64,000 nt of DNA, from the NCBI RefSeq assembly GCF_004365705.1, contig NZ_SOBN01000002.1, positions 372,001-436,000 on the forward strand, written 5' to 3'. Position numbers and translations under genes: made by a program. Positions 11,048 through 19,641 of the stretch are shown one piece after another. This DNA comes from Streptomyces sp. 846.5 (GTDB lineage: Bacteria; Actinomycetota; Actinomycetes; Streptomycetales; Streptomycetaceae). The notes beneath the pieces were generated by a model. The model was not told where the DNA came from, searched no databases, and saw nothing but the letters and a program-made list of their open reading frames with translations. How positions within the stretch are numbered: position 1 is the first letter of the stretch; each line of letters starts with the position of its first letter.

Positions 11048-12322
11048 TCAGTGGCCGTCGTCCTGCGGCCAGCGAGCGGCCCGCAGGGTTCGGCTGCGCA
11101 GCGCGACCAGCACCGTCACGGCCACCACCGCCGCCAGGACCAGCAGCGCGTCCCGGGGCGGCAGGGTCTGCAGCAGCAGTCCGCTGAGGGCCACGCCGGC
11201 CGGGGCGCCCAGGGTGAACAGGGTCATCACGCCTGCGATCACCCGGCCGCGCAGTTCGGCCGGAACCTGACGGAAGATCAGCACGTCGACCAGGACCCGC
11301 AGCGCGGGTACCGGCAGCATCGAGCAGAAGAGCACGGCCGCGACCCACCCGGGCCCCCACCCGAGGGTGAGCAGGGCGAACATCGCCGCCTCGACGACGC
11401 CCAGCCCGAGCAGCAGGACGCCGGGGCGCAGCCGTCCGTGCAGCGGCCGCACCAGCACCGCGCCCGCCAGGCCGCCCAGGGCCATGGCCGCCATCACCAG
11501 ACCCATCTGCCAGGCGGCCGCGCCCTGCGTGCGCAGGACCACCAGGGTGACCAGGACCAGGGGGGCGCCGGCCGCGTTGAGCACCGCCACCAGCAGGACC
11601 GTCCCGCGCACGGTCACGTCCTGCCAGAGCGCCCCGACGCCGGCGAACAGGCGCGTCCGGTACCGCTGGGCCCCTCCGGTTCCGGGCCCGGCCGGCTCCT
11701 TCTGCGGCAGCCGCAGGAAGACCGCGGTCAGCGTGGAGACCAGGAAGAAGCCGGCCGTCGCCACGAAGGGCAGCATCCGTGCGACACCGAAGAGGAACCC
11801 GCCGAGCGACGGCCCGGCCAGCGCGGCCGCGCCGCTGCGGACCTCGTCGGCGGTGAGCGCCGCGGTCAGCTGCTCCTTGGGCACCGCCGCCCGGAGCGCC
11901 ACCATCCTGGCTCCCCCACTGAGCGGCTGGACCAGGCCGAGCACGCCCGCCACCACCAGGAGGTGAACGAGCGTCAGCCCGTGCAGGGCCAGCGCCGCGG
12001 CGACGCTCGTCGTGGCCAGCAGCCGGAGGCCCTCGGCCGCGGCCAGCAGCCGGGGTAGGTGGTGCCGGTCCAGCAGCTCGCCCACCGGGAGCCCCGCGAG
12101 CAGCGAGGCGGTCAACTGCACCGCGCCGAACAGGCCGGCCCAGCCGGGCGATCCGGTCAGGCCCAGCACCACCAGCGGATAGGCGACGTCCGCCGCCTCC
12201 AGCCCGAGCAGGCTGAACGCGGAGCCGAGCCAGATCAGCCGGAAGGCGCGGTTGCGGCGCAGCGCCGGTGGCGGCGCCTCCGGTGGCGCCCCGGCCGCCG
12301 GCCTGTGTGCGACATCGGTCAT
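11048..12322 (-). CDS. MFS transporter, probable peptide exporter
   Basis: A 424-residue integral membrane protein with about twelve hydrophobic segments. It resembles the MFS_3 / enterobactin-exporter (EntS-like) branch, with a typical N-terminal NRAFRLIWLGSAFSLLG and conserved charged loops such as ELLDRHHLP and QVPAELRGRVI. The ATG at 12322 overlaps the TGA of the upstream gene by one base (TGATG), with GAAGGAG in front, so translation is coupled. Its place inside the NRPS operon suggests it exports the peptide product or gives self-protection. The substrate is inferred from context. Confidence 0.9.
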   Translation of the reverse strand: MTDVAHRPAAGAPPEAPPPALRRNRAFRLIWLGSAFSLLGLEAADVAYPLVVLGLTGSPGWAGLFGAVQLTASLLAGLPVGELLDRHHLPRLLAAAEGLRLLATTSVAAALALHGLTLVHLLVVAGVLGLVQPLSGGARMVALRAAVPKEQLTAALTADEVRSGAAALAGPSLGGFLFGVARMLPFVATAGFFLVSTLTAVFLRLPQKEPAGPGTGGAQRYRTRLFAGVGALWQDVTVRGTVLLVAVLNAAGAPLVLVTLVVLRTQGAAAWQMGLVMAAMALGGLAGAVLVRPLHGRLRPGVLLLGLGVVEAAMFALLTLGWGPGWVAAVLFCSMLPVPALRVLVDVLIFRQVPAELRGRVIAGVMTLFTLGAPAGVALSGLLLQTLPPRDALLVLAAVVAVTVLVALRSRTLRAARWPQDDGH

Positions 12323-12960
12323 CAGTGCGCTCCTTCGAATTTCAGCCGGGCCGATTCGAATCTCCGGCAGAAAACCGGGTCGATGCCCGAACGGGACTGC
12401 TCGTAGCGCCGCCCGTAGCGCCGGGAATAGGCGCGGAAGAGCTGCGGCTCCGAATCGAGGAACAGGACGTCGTGAAAGGCCATGGAGCGCAGCGCCAGCA
12501 TCGGCACCGGCGATCGGGACACCAGGAATTCGGGGTTCCTGGCCGCGGTCTCCCGGCAGTCGGGATGGAACTGGCCCAACATCAGCCCGGCCTCCGCCAG
12601 CCGCACCTTCCACCGCGCCTGCGCCAGGTCCAGCCCTTCCCAGTGCCTGCGCGGTAACCGGGGCAGCGCGACCACCAGCGCATGCAGGTTCCGGTTCGGG
12701 TTGGCCCACGAGGTGGTGCGGAACGTCCGCTCCATCTCGCCGACGATCCCGTCCAGCGCCGCGTCCCGTGCCCCGTCCGGGGTGGTGTCGTCAGGCCCGG
12801 CGCGGGTCACCACCAACAGCGTCCCCGCCCGGCTGGCCGGCTCCACGAAGGGGCAGACCTGGCCGGTGCGCCCGAGCTGCGGATGCGGCCGGGCCAGGAA
12901 CTCGGTGATCCATCGCTTCAGGAGGTCCAGCGTCCCGGTGTCGATCTCGGCAACGGTCAC
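12322..12960 (-). CDS. DUF6875-like biosynthetic-cluster protein
   Basis: 212 residues, no signal peptide or membrane segment. Conserved-looking blocks are LGRTGQVCPFVEPA, LGQFHPDCRE and SRSPVPMLALRSMAFHDVLFL, as I recall them from small proteins of unknown role in actinomycete natural-product clusters (DUF6875). The paired Cys/His motifs (CPFV, FHPDC) could bind a metal or form an active site; this is inference. It overlaps the O-methyltransferase by 4 nt (ATGA) and the MFS gene by 1 nt, so all three are co-translated. Confidence 0.7.
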   Translation of the reverse strand: MTVAEIDTGTLDLLKRWITEFLARPHPQLGRTGQVCPFVEPASRAGTLLVVTRAGPDDTTPDGARDAALDGIVGEMERTFRTTSWANPNRNLHALVVALPRLPRRHWEGLDLAQARWKVRLAEAGLMLGQFHPDCRETAARNPEFLVSRSPVPMLALRSMAFHDVLFLDSEPQLFRAYSRRYGRRYEQSRSGIDPVFCRRFESARLKFEGAH

Positions 12961-14024
12961 CGGACGGCCCTCGCCACGACCGCGTACGCTCCGGCGGCCA
13001 CCTCGGCCACCTCGTCGTGGCAGAAGCCGGACTCGTCCAGCAGACGCACCAGTTCGTCGAGCTTCCGCTCGCGCCCGTTCACCACGGACATCATGTAGAG
13101 GTCCATCAGCGCAGCGGCACGCCGCGTCGCCCGGTCCGCGCCGGGCACCGCCATCAGGGTCTCGATGACGACGAGCCGGGCCGACTCCGGCATCAGCCGC
13201 CGGCAGGTGCGCAGGATGCGCAGGCAGGACTCGTCGTCCCAGTCGTGCAGGATGTGCCGGAGCAGGTAGACGTCCCCCCCGCCGGGAACCTCCTCGAAGA
13301 AGTCCCCGACGACCGCGGCACAGCGGCGTGCCAGCCCGGCCTCGCCGAACCGCTCGGCCGCGGCGGCGACCGCGTCCGGCTGGTCCACGAGCAGGCCGCG
13401 GGCCTCCGGAAAGCGCGTCAGCAGCCCTGCGAGCAGGGCGCCGTCACCGCCGCCGACATCCACCACCTGCTGGTCGCCGACAGGGCGCACCAGCCGTGCG
13501 ATGCCGTCGAGTTCCAGGCGCAGTCCCGCCGCCTGGGAGCTGTAGAAGTCCTCCCGCAGCCGTGGCCGGCTGGACAGGTAGCTGAAGAAGTCGGTGCCGA
13601 ACCTGACGTCGAAGGCGCAGTGGCCGGTCCGGACCGACGCCTCCATCCCGTTCCAGCTGTCCCCTATCTCGGCACCGACCACCAACGCGGTCGGCAGGAC
13701 CGAGCCCGGGGCGTCGGCCGTCAGGGTCCGGCCCAGCGGCGCCAGTTCGAACGCCCCGTCCGCCCGCTCCACGAACACGTCGAAGGCGACGAGCCCGGAG
13801 AGCAGCCGGCGCAGGTTCTGCGGACAGGCGCCGCTGGCCTCGGCCAGTTCCTCGGCCGAGCGCGGCCCCTGTTCCAGCCGCTCGGGAATTCCCAGCTGCG
13901 CGGCCACGCAGATTCCCCGGGAAAGCAGGTGCCCGTAGATCAGCGCGCGCATCAACGCGGCGTCCTCGAGTGCCTGCGCATGCACATCGGTGTCGTGCGG
14001 CTTCGTTTTCCGGTCCACTGTCAC
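12957..14024 (-). CDS. SAM-dependent O-methyltransferase (Methyltransf_2 type)
   Basis: 355 residues. The N-terminal part (about 20-120) is a winged-helix dimerisation domain. The C-terminal Rossmann domain has motif I VVDVGGGDGALLAGLL, an acidic loop (LLVDQPD) and the LLRHILHDWDDE block containing the usual catalytic His. The family methylates phenolic or enolic hydroxyls of small molecules. It is the first gene of the minus-strand operon leading to the NRPS and could modify an aromatic residue or tailor the product. Its ATG faces the divergent ECF41 gene across about 175 bp that should hold the operon promoter. Confidence 0.93.
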   Translation of the reverse strand: MTVDRKTKPHDTDVHAQALEDAALMRALIYGHLLSRGICVAAQLGIPERLEQGPRSAEELAEASGACPQNLRRLLSGLVAFDVFVERADGAFELAPLGRTLTADAPGSVLPTALVVGAEIGDSWNGMEASVRTGHCAFDVRFGTDFFSYLSSRPRLREDFYSSQAAGLRLELDGIARLVRPVGDQQVVDVGGGDGALLAGLLTRFPEARGLLVDQPDAVAAAAERFGEAGLARRCAAVVGDFFEEVPGGGDVYLLRHILHDWDDESCLRILRTCRRLMPESARLVVIETLMAVPGADRATRRAAALMDLYMMSVVNGRERKLDELVRLLDESGFCHDEVAEVAAGAYAVVARAVR

Positions 14025-14199
14025 TCCCCTGCGTCAGGCGATTGCAGGGAAACGCTAGGAAGGCAGGATGGATCCCGAATAGACGGCCAATAGTCGAACG
14101 CATATACAGCCACTACGGCGGGCTGTTGCACCGCCGCACCACCGCCAAGTGCGCCTGTATCGCCCGCCGTTCAGCCCCTGGGTGGCTAGGATCGCGGGC
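14025..14199. promoter_or_regulatory. Divergent promoter region between NRPS operon and ECF41 sigma gene
   Basis: These 175 bp separate the operon's first gene from the sigma gene. On the plus strand TAGGAT (14187-14192) lies 7 nt before the ATG at 14200, as expected for a leaderless transcript. It is locally AT-richer near 14080-14110 (CGAATAGAC, CATATACAG), where the minus-strand promoter may lie. No convincing -35 box was found. Confidence 0.45.
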
Positions 14200-15141
14200 A
14201 TGGCCCTGATCATGAGTGACGTCGACCGGTTCGAGGCTGCCAGGCCCCGGCTGGAGGCCGTCGCCTACCGGCTGCTCGGCTCGGCGAGCGAGGCGGAGGA
14301 CGCCGTGCAGGAGACGTTCCTGCGCTGGCAGGCGGCCGACGTCGAGCGGATCGAGGTGCCCGAGGCCTGGCTGACCAAGGTGCTCACCAACTTCTGCCTC
14401 AACCAGCTCACGTCGGCACGCGCCCGGCGTGAGACGTACGTGGGGAGGTGGCTCCCCGAGCCGCTGCTCGCCGGCGACCCGATGCTCGGCCCGGCCGAGA
14501 CCGTCGAGCAGCGGGAGTCGGTGTCGTACGCCGTCCTCGTCCTGCTGGAGCGCCTGTCGCCCAACGAGCGGGCGGTGTACGTGCTGCGTGAGGCCTTCGA
14601 CTACCCGCACCGGGAGATCGCCGGGCTTCTGGAGATCACCGAGGCCGCCAGTCAGCAGATCTTCCACCGGGCCAAGAAGCACGTCGCGGACGGCAGGGCG
14701 CGCACCGGGATCGAGGAAGCCGCAGCCCGGCGTATCGTCGAGGAGTTCCTGGCCGCGGCGACCAGCGGCCGTACCGAACCGCTCGTGCGCCTGCTCACCC
14801 AGGACGCCGTCTCGGTCGGCGACGGCGGTGGGAAGGTCCCGGCCCGCGCGAAGGCGTTCGAGGGCGCGCTCGCGGTCGCCACGTTCCTGCGCGGCCTGTT
14901 CAAGCCCAGCGCGGCCAAACGGGCCTATGCCGGCGGCGCGCCCGAGATCTACGCCACGACCGCCAACGGCGGGCCCGCCTTCGTGGCGGTCGTGGACGGC
15001 CGGGTCATCGGAATCAGCTGCCTGGAGGTCACCGCGGAGGGCATCGCCGCGATCCGCCATCAGGTCAACCCCGACAAGCTCGTCCGCGCGACCGGGCAGT
15101 GGGCCGCCACGGACCACGGGGAGCCCCTCCACACCCTCTGA
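14200..15141 (+). CDS. ECF41-family RNA polymerase sigma factor (SigJ-like)
   Basis: 313 residues. Sigma-2 (about 8-75; RLLGSASEAEDAVQETFLRW) and sigma-4 (about 115-165; LSPNERAVYVLREAFDY) are followed by a SnoaL-like C-terminal extension. The three diagnostic ECF41 motifs are all visible: WLPEP in the linker, DGGGK in the SnoaL-like domain and NPDKL near the end. ECF41 proteins lack a separate anti-sigma factor; the C-terminal domain controls activity. They usually sit beside a carboxymuconolactone decarboxylase, oxidoreductase or epimerase gene, and here the downstream gene is an oxidoreductase. The start at 14200 is chosen for the spacing to TAGGAT; ATG 14212 is the alternative. Confidence 0.93.
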   Translation: MALIMSDVDRFEAARPRLEAVAYRLLGSASEAEDAVQETFLRWQAADVERIEVPEAWLTKVLTNFCLNQLTSARARRETYVGRWLPEPLLAGDPMLGPAETVEQRESVSYAVLVLLERLSPNERAVYVLREAFDYPHREIAGLLEITEAASQQIFHRAKKHVADGRARTGIEEAAARRIVEEFLAAATSGRTEPLVRLLTQDAVSVGDGGGKVPARAKAFEGALAVATFLRGLFKPSAAKRAYAGGAPEIYATTANGGPAFVAVVDGRVIGISCLEVTAEGIAAIRHQVNPDKLVRATGQWAATDHGEPLHTL

Positions 15142-15253
15142 ACCGACGTGATGTGCTTCACAATCTGTTCCTGTCAGGAAACGCCGGGCTGCCCGGTTCA
15201 AGTGGCGAAACCGCGCACGACAACGGCGGACCCACGCAGACAGGAGCAGTCAC

Positions 15254-16459
15254 ATGCAGCACCGCATCGTCGTCCTCGGAGCCGGCTACACCGGAGCCAT
15301 CGCCGCCGGCCGCCTCGCCAAGCGGCTGCACCGCGAGGACGTCGCCATCACCCTCGTCAACCCCGAGCCCGACTTCGTCGAGCGCGTCCGGCTGCACCAG
15401 CTCGCGACCGGCCAGGACCTCACGCCCCGGCCGTTCAGCGAGATGTTCGCGGGCACGGGCGTGGAACTGAAGCTCGCCAAGGTCTCCTCCGTGGACGTGG
15501 ACCGCAGGACGGTGACCGTCACCGCCGCGGACAGCCCCGGGCGCGCGGAACTGGAGTACGACACCCTGGTCTACGCCCTGGGCAGCGGATGGAACGACGG
15601 CGACGTCCCCGGCACCGCCGAACACACCCATGAGATCGCCGGCCGCCCCGGCGCACTGCGCCTCCGCGACCGCCTGGCCGCTCTGGAGGCCGGCCGGCCG
15701 GTGGTCGTCGTCGGCGGCGGCCTGACCGGCCTGGAGGCCGCGACCGAGATCGCCGAAACCCGCCCGGATCTGGATGTCGCCCTGGTCGCCCACGGCGCCC
15801 TCGGCGACTGGCTCTCCGAGAAGGGCCGCGCCCACTTGCGGAAGGTGGTGGACACCCTCGGCATCAAGGTCCACGAACACACGACGATCACCGCCGTGGA
15901 GGCGGACGGCGTGACGACGGCCGACGGCATGACCGTCCCCGCCGAGGTCACGGTCTGGACGACGGGCTTCGCCGTCCACCCGATCGCCCGGGCCACCGCC
16001 CTGGAGCTCACCGACCGCGGCCAGATCGCGGTCGACTCCACCATGCGCTCGGTCTCCCACCCGGACGTCTACGCCGTGGGCGACGCGGCGATGGCGATCG
16101 GCCCCAACGGCAAGCCCCTGCGGATGTCCTGCGCCTCGGGCGTACCCATGGCCTGGCAGGTCGCGGACGCCATCGCCGCCCGCCTGACCGGCACCAAGCT
16201 CCCCCATGTCTCCATCCGCTACTACCAGCAGTGCATCTCCCTCGGTCGCAAGGAGGGCCTGATCCAGTTCGTCACCGCCGACGACCGGGCGGTCGACCGC
16301 GCCCTGACGGGCCGGGTGGCCGCCCTCTACAAGGAACTGATCTGCAGGGGTGCGGCCTGGGGCGTCACCAACCCGACAGCGGGCATGCCCTCCCGACGCC
16401 GACGTGTCGTACCGGACGAGACCCGGAGCGGTGAACGGGCGGAGGCGGCGGCGGCCTGA
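15254..16459 (+). CDS. FAD-dependent NDH-2-like oxidoreductase, probable ECF41 target
   Basis: 401 residues. Two Rossmann motifs are visible: FAD-binding VVLGAGYTGAIAAGRLA at the N-terminus and NAD(P)H-binding VVVVGGGLTGLEAATEIA near 155. HPDVYAVGDAA is the second FAD motif. The layout matches type II NADH dehydrogenase / pyridine nucleotide-disulfide oxidoreductases. There is no obvious membrane anchor. AGGAG lies before the ATG. Genes of this class are the O of the COE genes that accompany ECF41 sigma factors, so control by the upstream sigma factor is likely. The physiological electron acceptor cannot be told. Confidence 0.9.
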   Translation: MQHRIVVLGAGYTGAIAAGRLAKRLHREDVAITLVNPEPDFVERVRLHQLATGQDLTPRPFSEMFAGTGVELKLAKVSSVDVDRRTVTVTAADSPGRAELEYDTLVYALGSGWNDGDVPGTAEHTHEIAGRPGALRLRDRLAALEAGRPVVVVGGGLTGLEAATEIAETRPDLDVALVAHGALGDWLSEKGRAHLRKVVDTLGIKVHEHTTITAVEADGVTTADGMTVPAEVTVWTTGFAVHPIARATALELTDRGQIAVDSTMRSVSHPDVYAVGDAAMAIGPNGKPLRMSCASGVPMAWQVADAIAARLTGTKLPHVSIRYYQQCISLGRKEGLIQFVTADDRAVDRALTGRVAALYKELICRGAAWGVTNPTAGMPSRRRRVVPDETRSGERAEAAAA

Positions 16460-16558
16460 CCTCGCAACTTCCGAACCCGATGGAACCCTCCCCGGAAGGG
16501 CGACGTCCTAGGGGCCGCAGTGACTTCTGCATCGTCCCGCCGGCAGAGAGGTACGCAC

Positions 16559-16969
16559 ATGGGCACCATCAGGAGGATCGTTCGGAGCAGGACCGGTTCC
16601 GCGGCGGCGGTCGTGACCATGGCCGCGACCGGTCTGGCGCTGAGCGCAGGGACCGCCTCCGCGAAGTCGGACGTCGCCGTCGGCGTGAGCAGCTACAGCG
16701 TCCCGGTCGGCCACACCCTGCAGGTCAGCGCATCGGGCGGCAGTGACGTGGCCGGCTCCCCGATACAGCTGTGCATCGACGAGCGGATAGGCAACGGCGG
16801 CTGGCGGACGCTCCGTTGCACCCCCGCCCAGAGCCAGCGGCACGAGAGCCTGCGACTGGCCCTGAAGGCCTCGCCCCGCGGCCAGCTCCAGTTCCGTGCC
16901 CGGCTCGTCAACACCCAGCACCGGGTGCCGGACCAGACCTCAGCAACCGCGGTCGTCTGGGTGCGCTGA
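16559..16969 (+). CDS. Small secreted protein with Ig-like domain
   Basis: 136 residues. The N-terminal RRIVRSRTG, a hydrophobic stretch and TASA form a Sec signal peptide with cleavage near residue 33. The mature part is beta-rich and carries one probable disulfide (QLCID and LRCTP). The start is set by GAGAGG before the ATG at 16559. I recognise no family. It lies after the oxidoreductase but with its own leader, so it is probably an independent transcription unit. Confidence 0.75.
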   Translation: MGTIRRIVRSRTGSAAAVVTMAATGLALSAGTASAKSDVAVGVSSYSVPVGHTLQVSASGGSDVAGSPIQLCIDERIGNGGWRTLRCTPAQSQRHESLRLALKASPRGQLQFRARLVNTQHRVPDQTSATAVVWVR

Positions 16970-17172
16970 GTACTGTCCAGGCAGAGCCGTCCCGCCGGGT
17001 CCGCAGCCGATTCCGCGTCCCAGCAGGTCACGGTGGCGCCGTCCCAGGATTCCGTCATCGGGTCCGCGGTTCTTCCGGTGGGACGCCTCCCCCACCAGGA
17101 TCGGCGTGGTCCGGGTCCGAACGGATCAGGTCCCGGAAGCCGGAACACCCCTTGTCCCAGGAGGAGAAGCTC

Positions 17173-17601
17173 ATGAGGATGTCCCAGCGACTCGCAACCG
17201 GCGCGGCGGCCTTCGCACTGTTCGGGGGCGTGGCGGTCGTCGCCACGGCCCCGGCCCAGGCGGTGACGCCCTTCGCGACCGGCTGTCAGTTCCCGACAGG
17301 GACGACGGGCACGAACGGCACCAACGCGCACGGTCTCCCCGAATTCTCCGGCGGCAGGACCTTCGTCAAGCCGAGCACGTCCCTCACCACCTGTCATGAC
17401 CTCAACCTGTGGAAGGGCAACTCCGGCGTCAGCTACGAGGGCTGGCTCTACTACGGCAACGGGAACTGGGGGGCCTGCAACGCCGGGTACGTCAAGTACT
17501 CCGGCAGCCCCATCGTCCTGTGCACCAACGTGCTGGCCGGCACCACCATGGGTGTCACTTCTAGCAGCGGCGCCGGCCTGAGCATCACGATCGAGGACTG
17601 A
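17173..17601 (+). CDS. Small secreted Cys-containing protein, unknown function
   Basis: 142 residues. A signal peptide (RLATGAAAFALFGGVAVV, ending ATAPAQA) precedes a mature domain rich in Gly, Asn, Thr and aromatic residues, with four Cys (TGCQF, TTCHD, GACNA, VLCTN) that could make two disulfides. GAGGAGAAG precedes the ATG. A perfect 20-bp inverted repeat follows the stop. I do not recognise the family; composition suggests a cell-surface or extracellular role. Confidence 0.75.
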   Translation: MRMSQRLATGAAAFALFGGVAVVATAPAQAVTPFATGCQFPTGTTGTNGTNAHGLPEFSGGRTFVKPSTSLTTCHDLNLWKGNSGVSYEGWLYYGNGNWGACNAGYVKYSGSPIVLCTNVLAGTTMGVTSSSGAGLSITIED

Positions 17602-17610
17602 CCTTCTTCC

Positions 17611-17652
17611 ACTCGGCGCTACGGCAGGCCCTGGCCTGCCGTAGCGCCGAGT
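17611..17652. terminator. Bidirectional terminator hairpin, 20-bp perfect stem
   Basis: Perfect inverted repeat arms 17611-17630 and 17633-17652 with a 2-nt centre. It separates two convergent genes. The minus-strand methyltransferase stop codon (17619-17621) lies inside the left arm, so its last codons form most of the hairpin. Confidence 0.85.
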
Positions 17653-18371
17653 TCTTCGGCCTGCAGGACGAAGAACAGGAAGCCCAGGAAGCGCGGCCGG
17701 TCCGCGATTTCTTCGGGGAACAGCTGGCGGGCGGCCGGATCGGGCTCCGGCTCGCTGATGACCGTGACCCGGAAGCCGGCCCCGGTGAAGGACTCGCTCA
17801 TCGCGTGCAACGGCCTGTGCCAGAAACTCATCAGGGCGCTCCGGCCGCCCATGGTCCACTCCTCGGTCCAGTTGGTGGTACCAAAGTATTGGGCCTCGCG
17901 GCCGGCCTCGCGGTGCATGGCGGCGACGGCGAACGGATGGTCGACCGACGCGAGCAGCCGACCGCCGGGCTTCAGTACGCGCCGCAGCTCGGCCAACGCC
18001 GGCCCCCAGTCCTCCAGGTAGTGCAGCACCAGGGACGCGACGACGTCGTCGAAGGTGTCGTCGGCGTAGGGAAGCGGGCTGCCCAGGTCCGCCACCCGAA
18101 GGTCCGCACCGTCGCCGAGCCGGCGCCGAGCCAGCTCCAGCATCCCGGCACTCGCGTCGAAGCCGCTCACCACGGCGCCTCGCTCGCGCAACGCCGCGAA
18201 CAGGGGCCCGGAACCGCAGCCGGCGTCGAGGATCCGACGACCGGCCACGTCCCCGGCGAGGGCCAGCATCGCGGGCCGCTCGTAGTAGGCATTGAGGAGA
18301 CTGGTCTCGTTCTCGGCCGCGTACGCCTCGGCGAGGCTGTCGTAGTCATTGACCTTGTCGTTGGAAATCAT
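17619..18371 (-). CDS. Class I SAM-dependent methyltransferase
   Basis: 250 residues, ATG at 18371. Motif I ILDAGCGSGPL is followed by GFDASAGMLELAR and DDVVASLVLHYL, the pattern of the Methyltransf_11/25 ubiE-like family that methylates small molecules. No ribosome-binding site is obvious. The gene is convergent to the secreted protein and shares its terminator. It stands alone, so the substrate is unknown. Confidence 0.85.
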   Translation of the reverse strand: MISNDKVNDYDSLAEAYAAENETSLLNAYYERPAMLALAGDVAGRRILDAGCGSGPLFAALRERGAVVSGFDASAGMLELARRRLGDGADLRVADLGSPLPYADDTFDDVVASLVLHYLEDWGPALAELRRVLKPGGRLLASVDHPFAVAAMHREAGREAQYFGTTNWTEEWTMGGRSALMSFWHRPLHAMSESFTGAGFRVTVISEPEPDPAARQLFPEEIADRPRFLGFLFFVLQAEELGATAGQGLP

Positions 18372-18500
18372 GCAGCCGGAGACGTGTGCCGCAGCAGCCC
18401 GGTTCCAGACCGTCCCGCGCCCTGCAACCTTTCTGCGGGCGCCGGGGTGAGTACGGACGGGGGGGAGGCCCCCGGGGGAACCGAGAGAACGAGGGACACC

Positions 18501-19046
18501 ATGAACGTGAGCAGTCTGAGCCGGTCCGCAGTCGAGCGTGGCGGGAGGACGCTGGCTGCCACCGCGCTGCTGGCGGCCGCGACTGCCGTCGGTACGGCGG
18601 CGATCCCGGCCACGGCCCACGCGGTGGGCAGCGCGAGCGAAGGCGCGGCGGCGGTGGACGCGCGGGTGCGCGTGGTCGCGCCCGGCCAGCGGGTGGACCT
18701 GGGCCACGGCCTGTGGTTGACGCTCACCGCCACCGAGGTCTGCCAGGGTGGCGGCCAGAGCGGCACCGAGTGCAACAACCTGGCCAACGGCAACCAGGCG
18801 CCGGACTCGGTGAGCCTGCGGACCACGGGACTTGCCGGCGGCCCCACCCTCTACCAGGCGCTCTACCTGGGCACCGGCACCGCCGCGCGGATCACCCTGA
18901 CGGCCACGGGCCGGAGCAAGGACCTGCGGATCGTCACACTGGCCGGTCACCCGGGCTACGCCGTCGGATACGGCTGGGCCCCTGCCGCGGCTTCGGTGGG
19001 GATCACCGTGCGGGACGCGGCAGGCGGTGTCCTGGCCACGCTCTGA
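18501..19046 (+). CDS. Secreted copy of the domain paired with the SigE-family sigma factor
   Basis: 181 residues. A Sec signal peptide (GRTLAATALLAAATAVG, ending TAHA) is followed by one domain of about 125 residues: PGQRVDLGHGLWLTLTATEV, two Cys (EVCQ, TECN), ALYLGTG and VTLAGHPGYAVGYGW, ending RDAAGGVLATL. The same domain, with matching Cys, GHPGYA and DAA..VLATF blocks, forms the extracellular part of the protein at 19638-20342. The SigE-family gene lies between the two. GAGGGA precedes the ATG. No known family recognised. Confidence 0.82.
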   Translation: MNVSSLSRSAVERGGRTLAATALLAAATAVGTAAIPATAHAVGSASEGAAAVDARVRVVAPGQRVDLGHGLWLTLTATEVCQGGGQSGTECNNLANGNQAPDSVSLRTTGLAGGPTLYQALYLGTGTAARITLTATGRSKDLRIVTLAGHPGYAVGYGWAPAAASVGITVRDAAGGVLATL

Positions 19047-19104
19047 CGCGGGGCGAAGCAGGGGGCGGGTGGGGTCGGACGGGGCCGGGCAGCGGAGGGG
19101 TGCG

Positions 19105-19641
19105 TTGGGCGAGACGGAGTGGTCGGAGCTGGACTTCGAGTCCTATACGGGGGCGCGCTGGAGTCGACTCGTGCGTACCGCCTACCTGTTGACGGGGGAC
19201 CACCACGAGGCGGAGGACCTGGTCCAGGCGACCTTGGCGAAGGTCTTCCGGAACTGGTCGGCCATCAGGCGGCTCGACGACCCGGACGCCTACGTCCACC
19301 GGGCGATGATCAACAACAACCGCAGCCGCTACCGGCGTCAGCGGGTGCTGCACCTGCTGACGCCCCGTCCACCCGACCGGGTCGCTGAGGGCGGCGACTC
19401 CGGACCCGAGGAGCGTTCGCTGTTGATGCAGGCACTGGCCGAACTGCCACCGCGCCAGCGCGCGGTGGTGGTCCTTCGCTTCTGGGAGGACATGAGCGAG
19501 CTTCAGGTCGCCGAGGTGCTCGACTGCTCACCGGGCACGGTGAAGAGCCAGGCCAGCCGGGGGTTGCAGAAGCTGCGTACGCACCTGGCCCTGGCCTCCC
19601 ACGCGCCGATGTCGGATCTGGAAGGAGTGGGCCCACGATGA
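19105..19641 (+). CDS. SigE-family (SIG-E) ECF RNA polymerase sigma factor
   Basis: About 178 residues. Sigma-2 (RTAYLLTGDHHEAEDLVQAT) and sigma-4 (LAELPPRQRAVVVLRFWEDM, then EVLDCSPGTVKSQASRGLQK) match the SigE-type subfamily common in Streptomyces. The start is uncertain: TTG 19105 has CGGAGGGG 4-5 nt upstream and is preferred; GTG 19069 is possible. The gene overlaps the downstream membrane gene by 4 nt (ATGA), as sigma/anti-sigma pairs often do. The preceding gene encodes a secreted homologue of that partner's outer domain. Confidence 0.92.
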   Translation: MGETEWSELDFESYTGARWSRLVRTAYLLTGDHHEAEDLVQATLAKVFRNWSAIRRLDDPDAYVHRAMINNNRSRYRRQRVLHLLTPRPPDRVAEGGDSGPEERSLLMQALAELPPRQRAVVVLRFWEDMSELQVAEVLDCSPGTVKSQASRGLQKLRTHLALASHAPMSDLEGVGPR

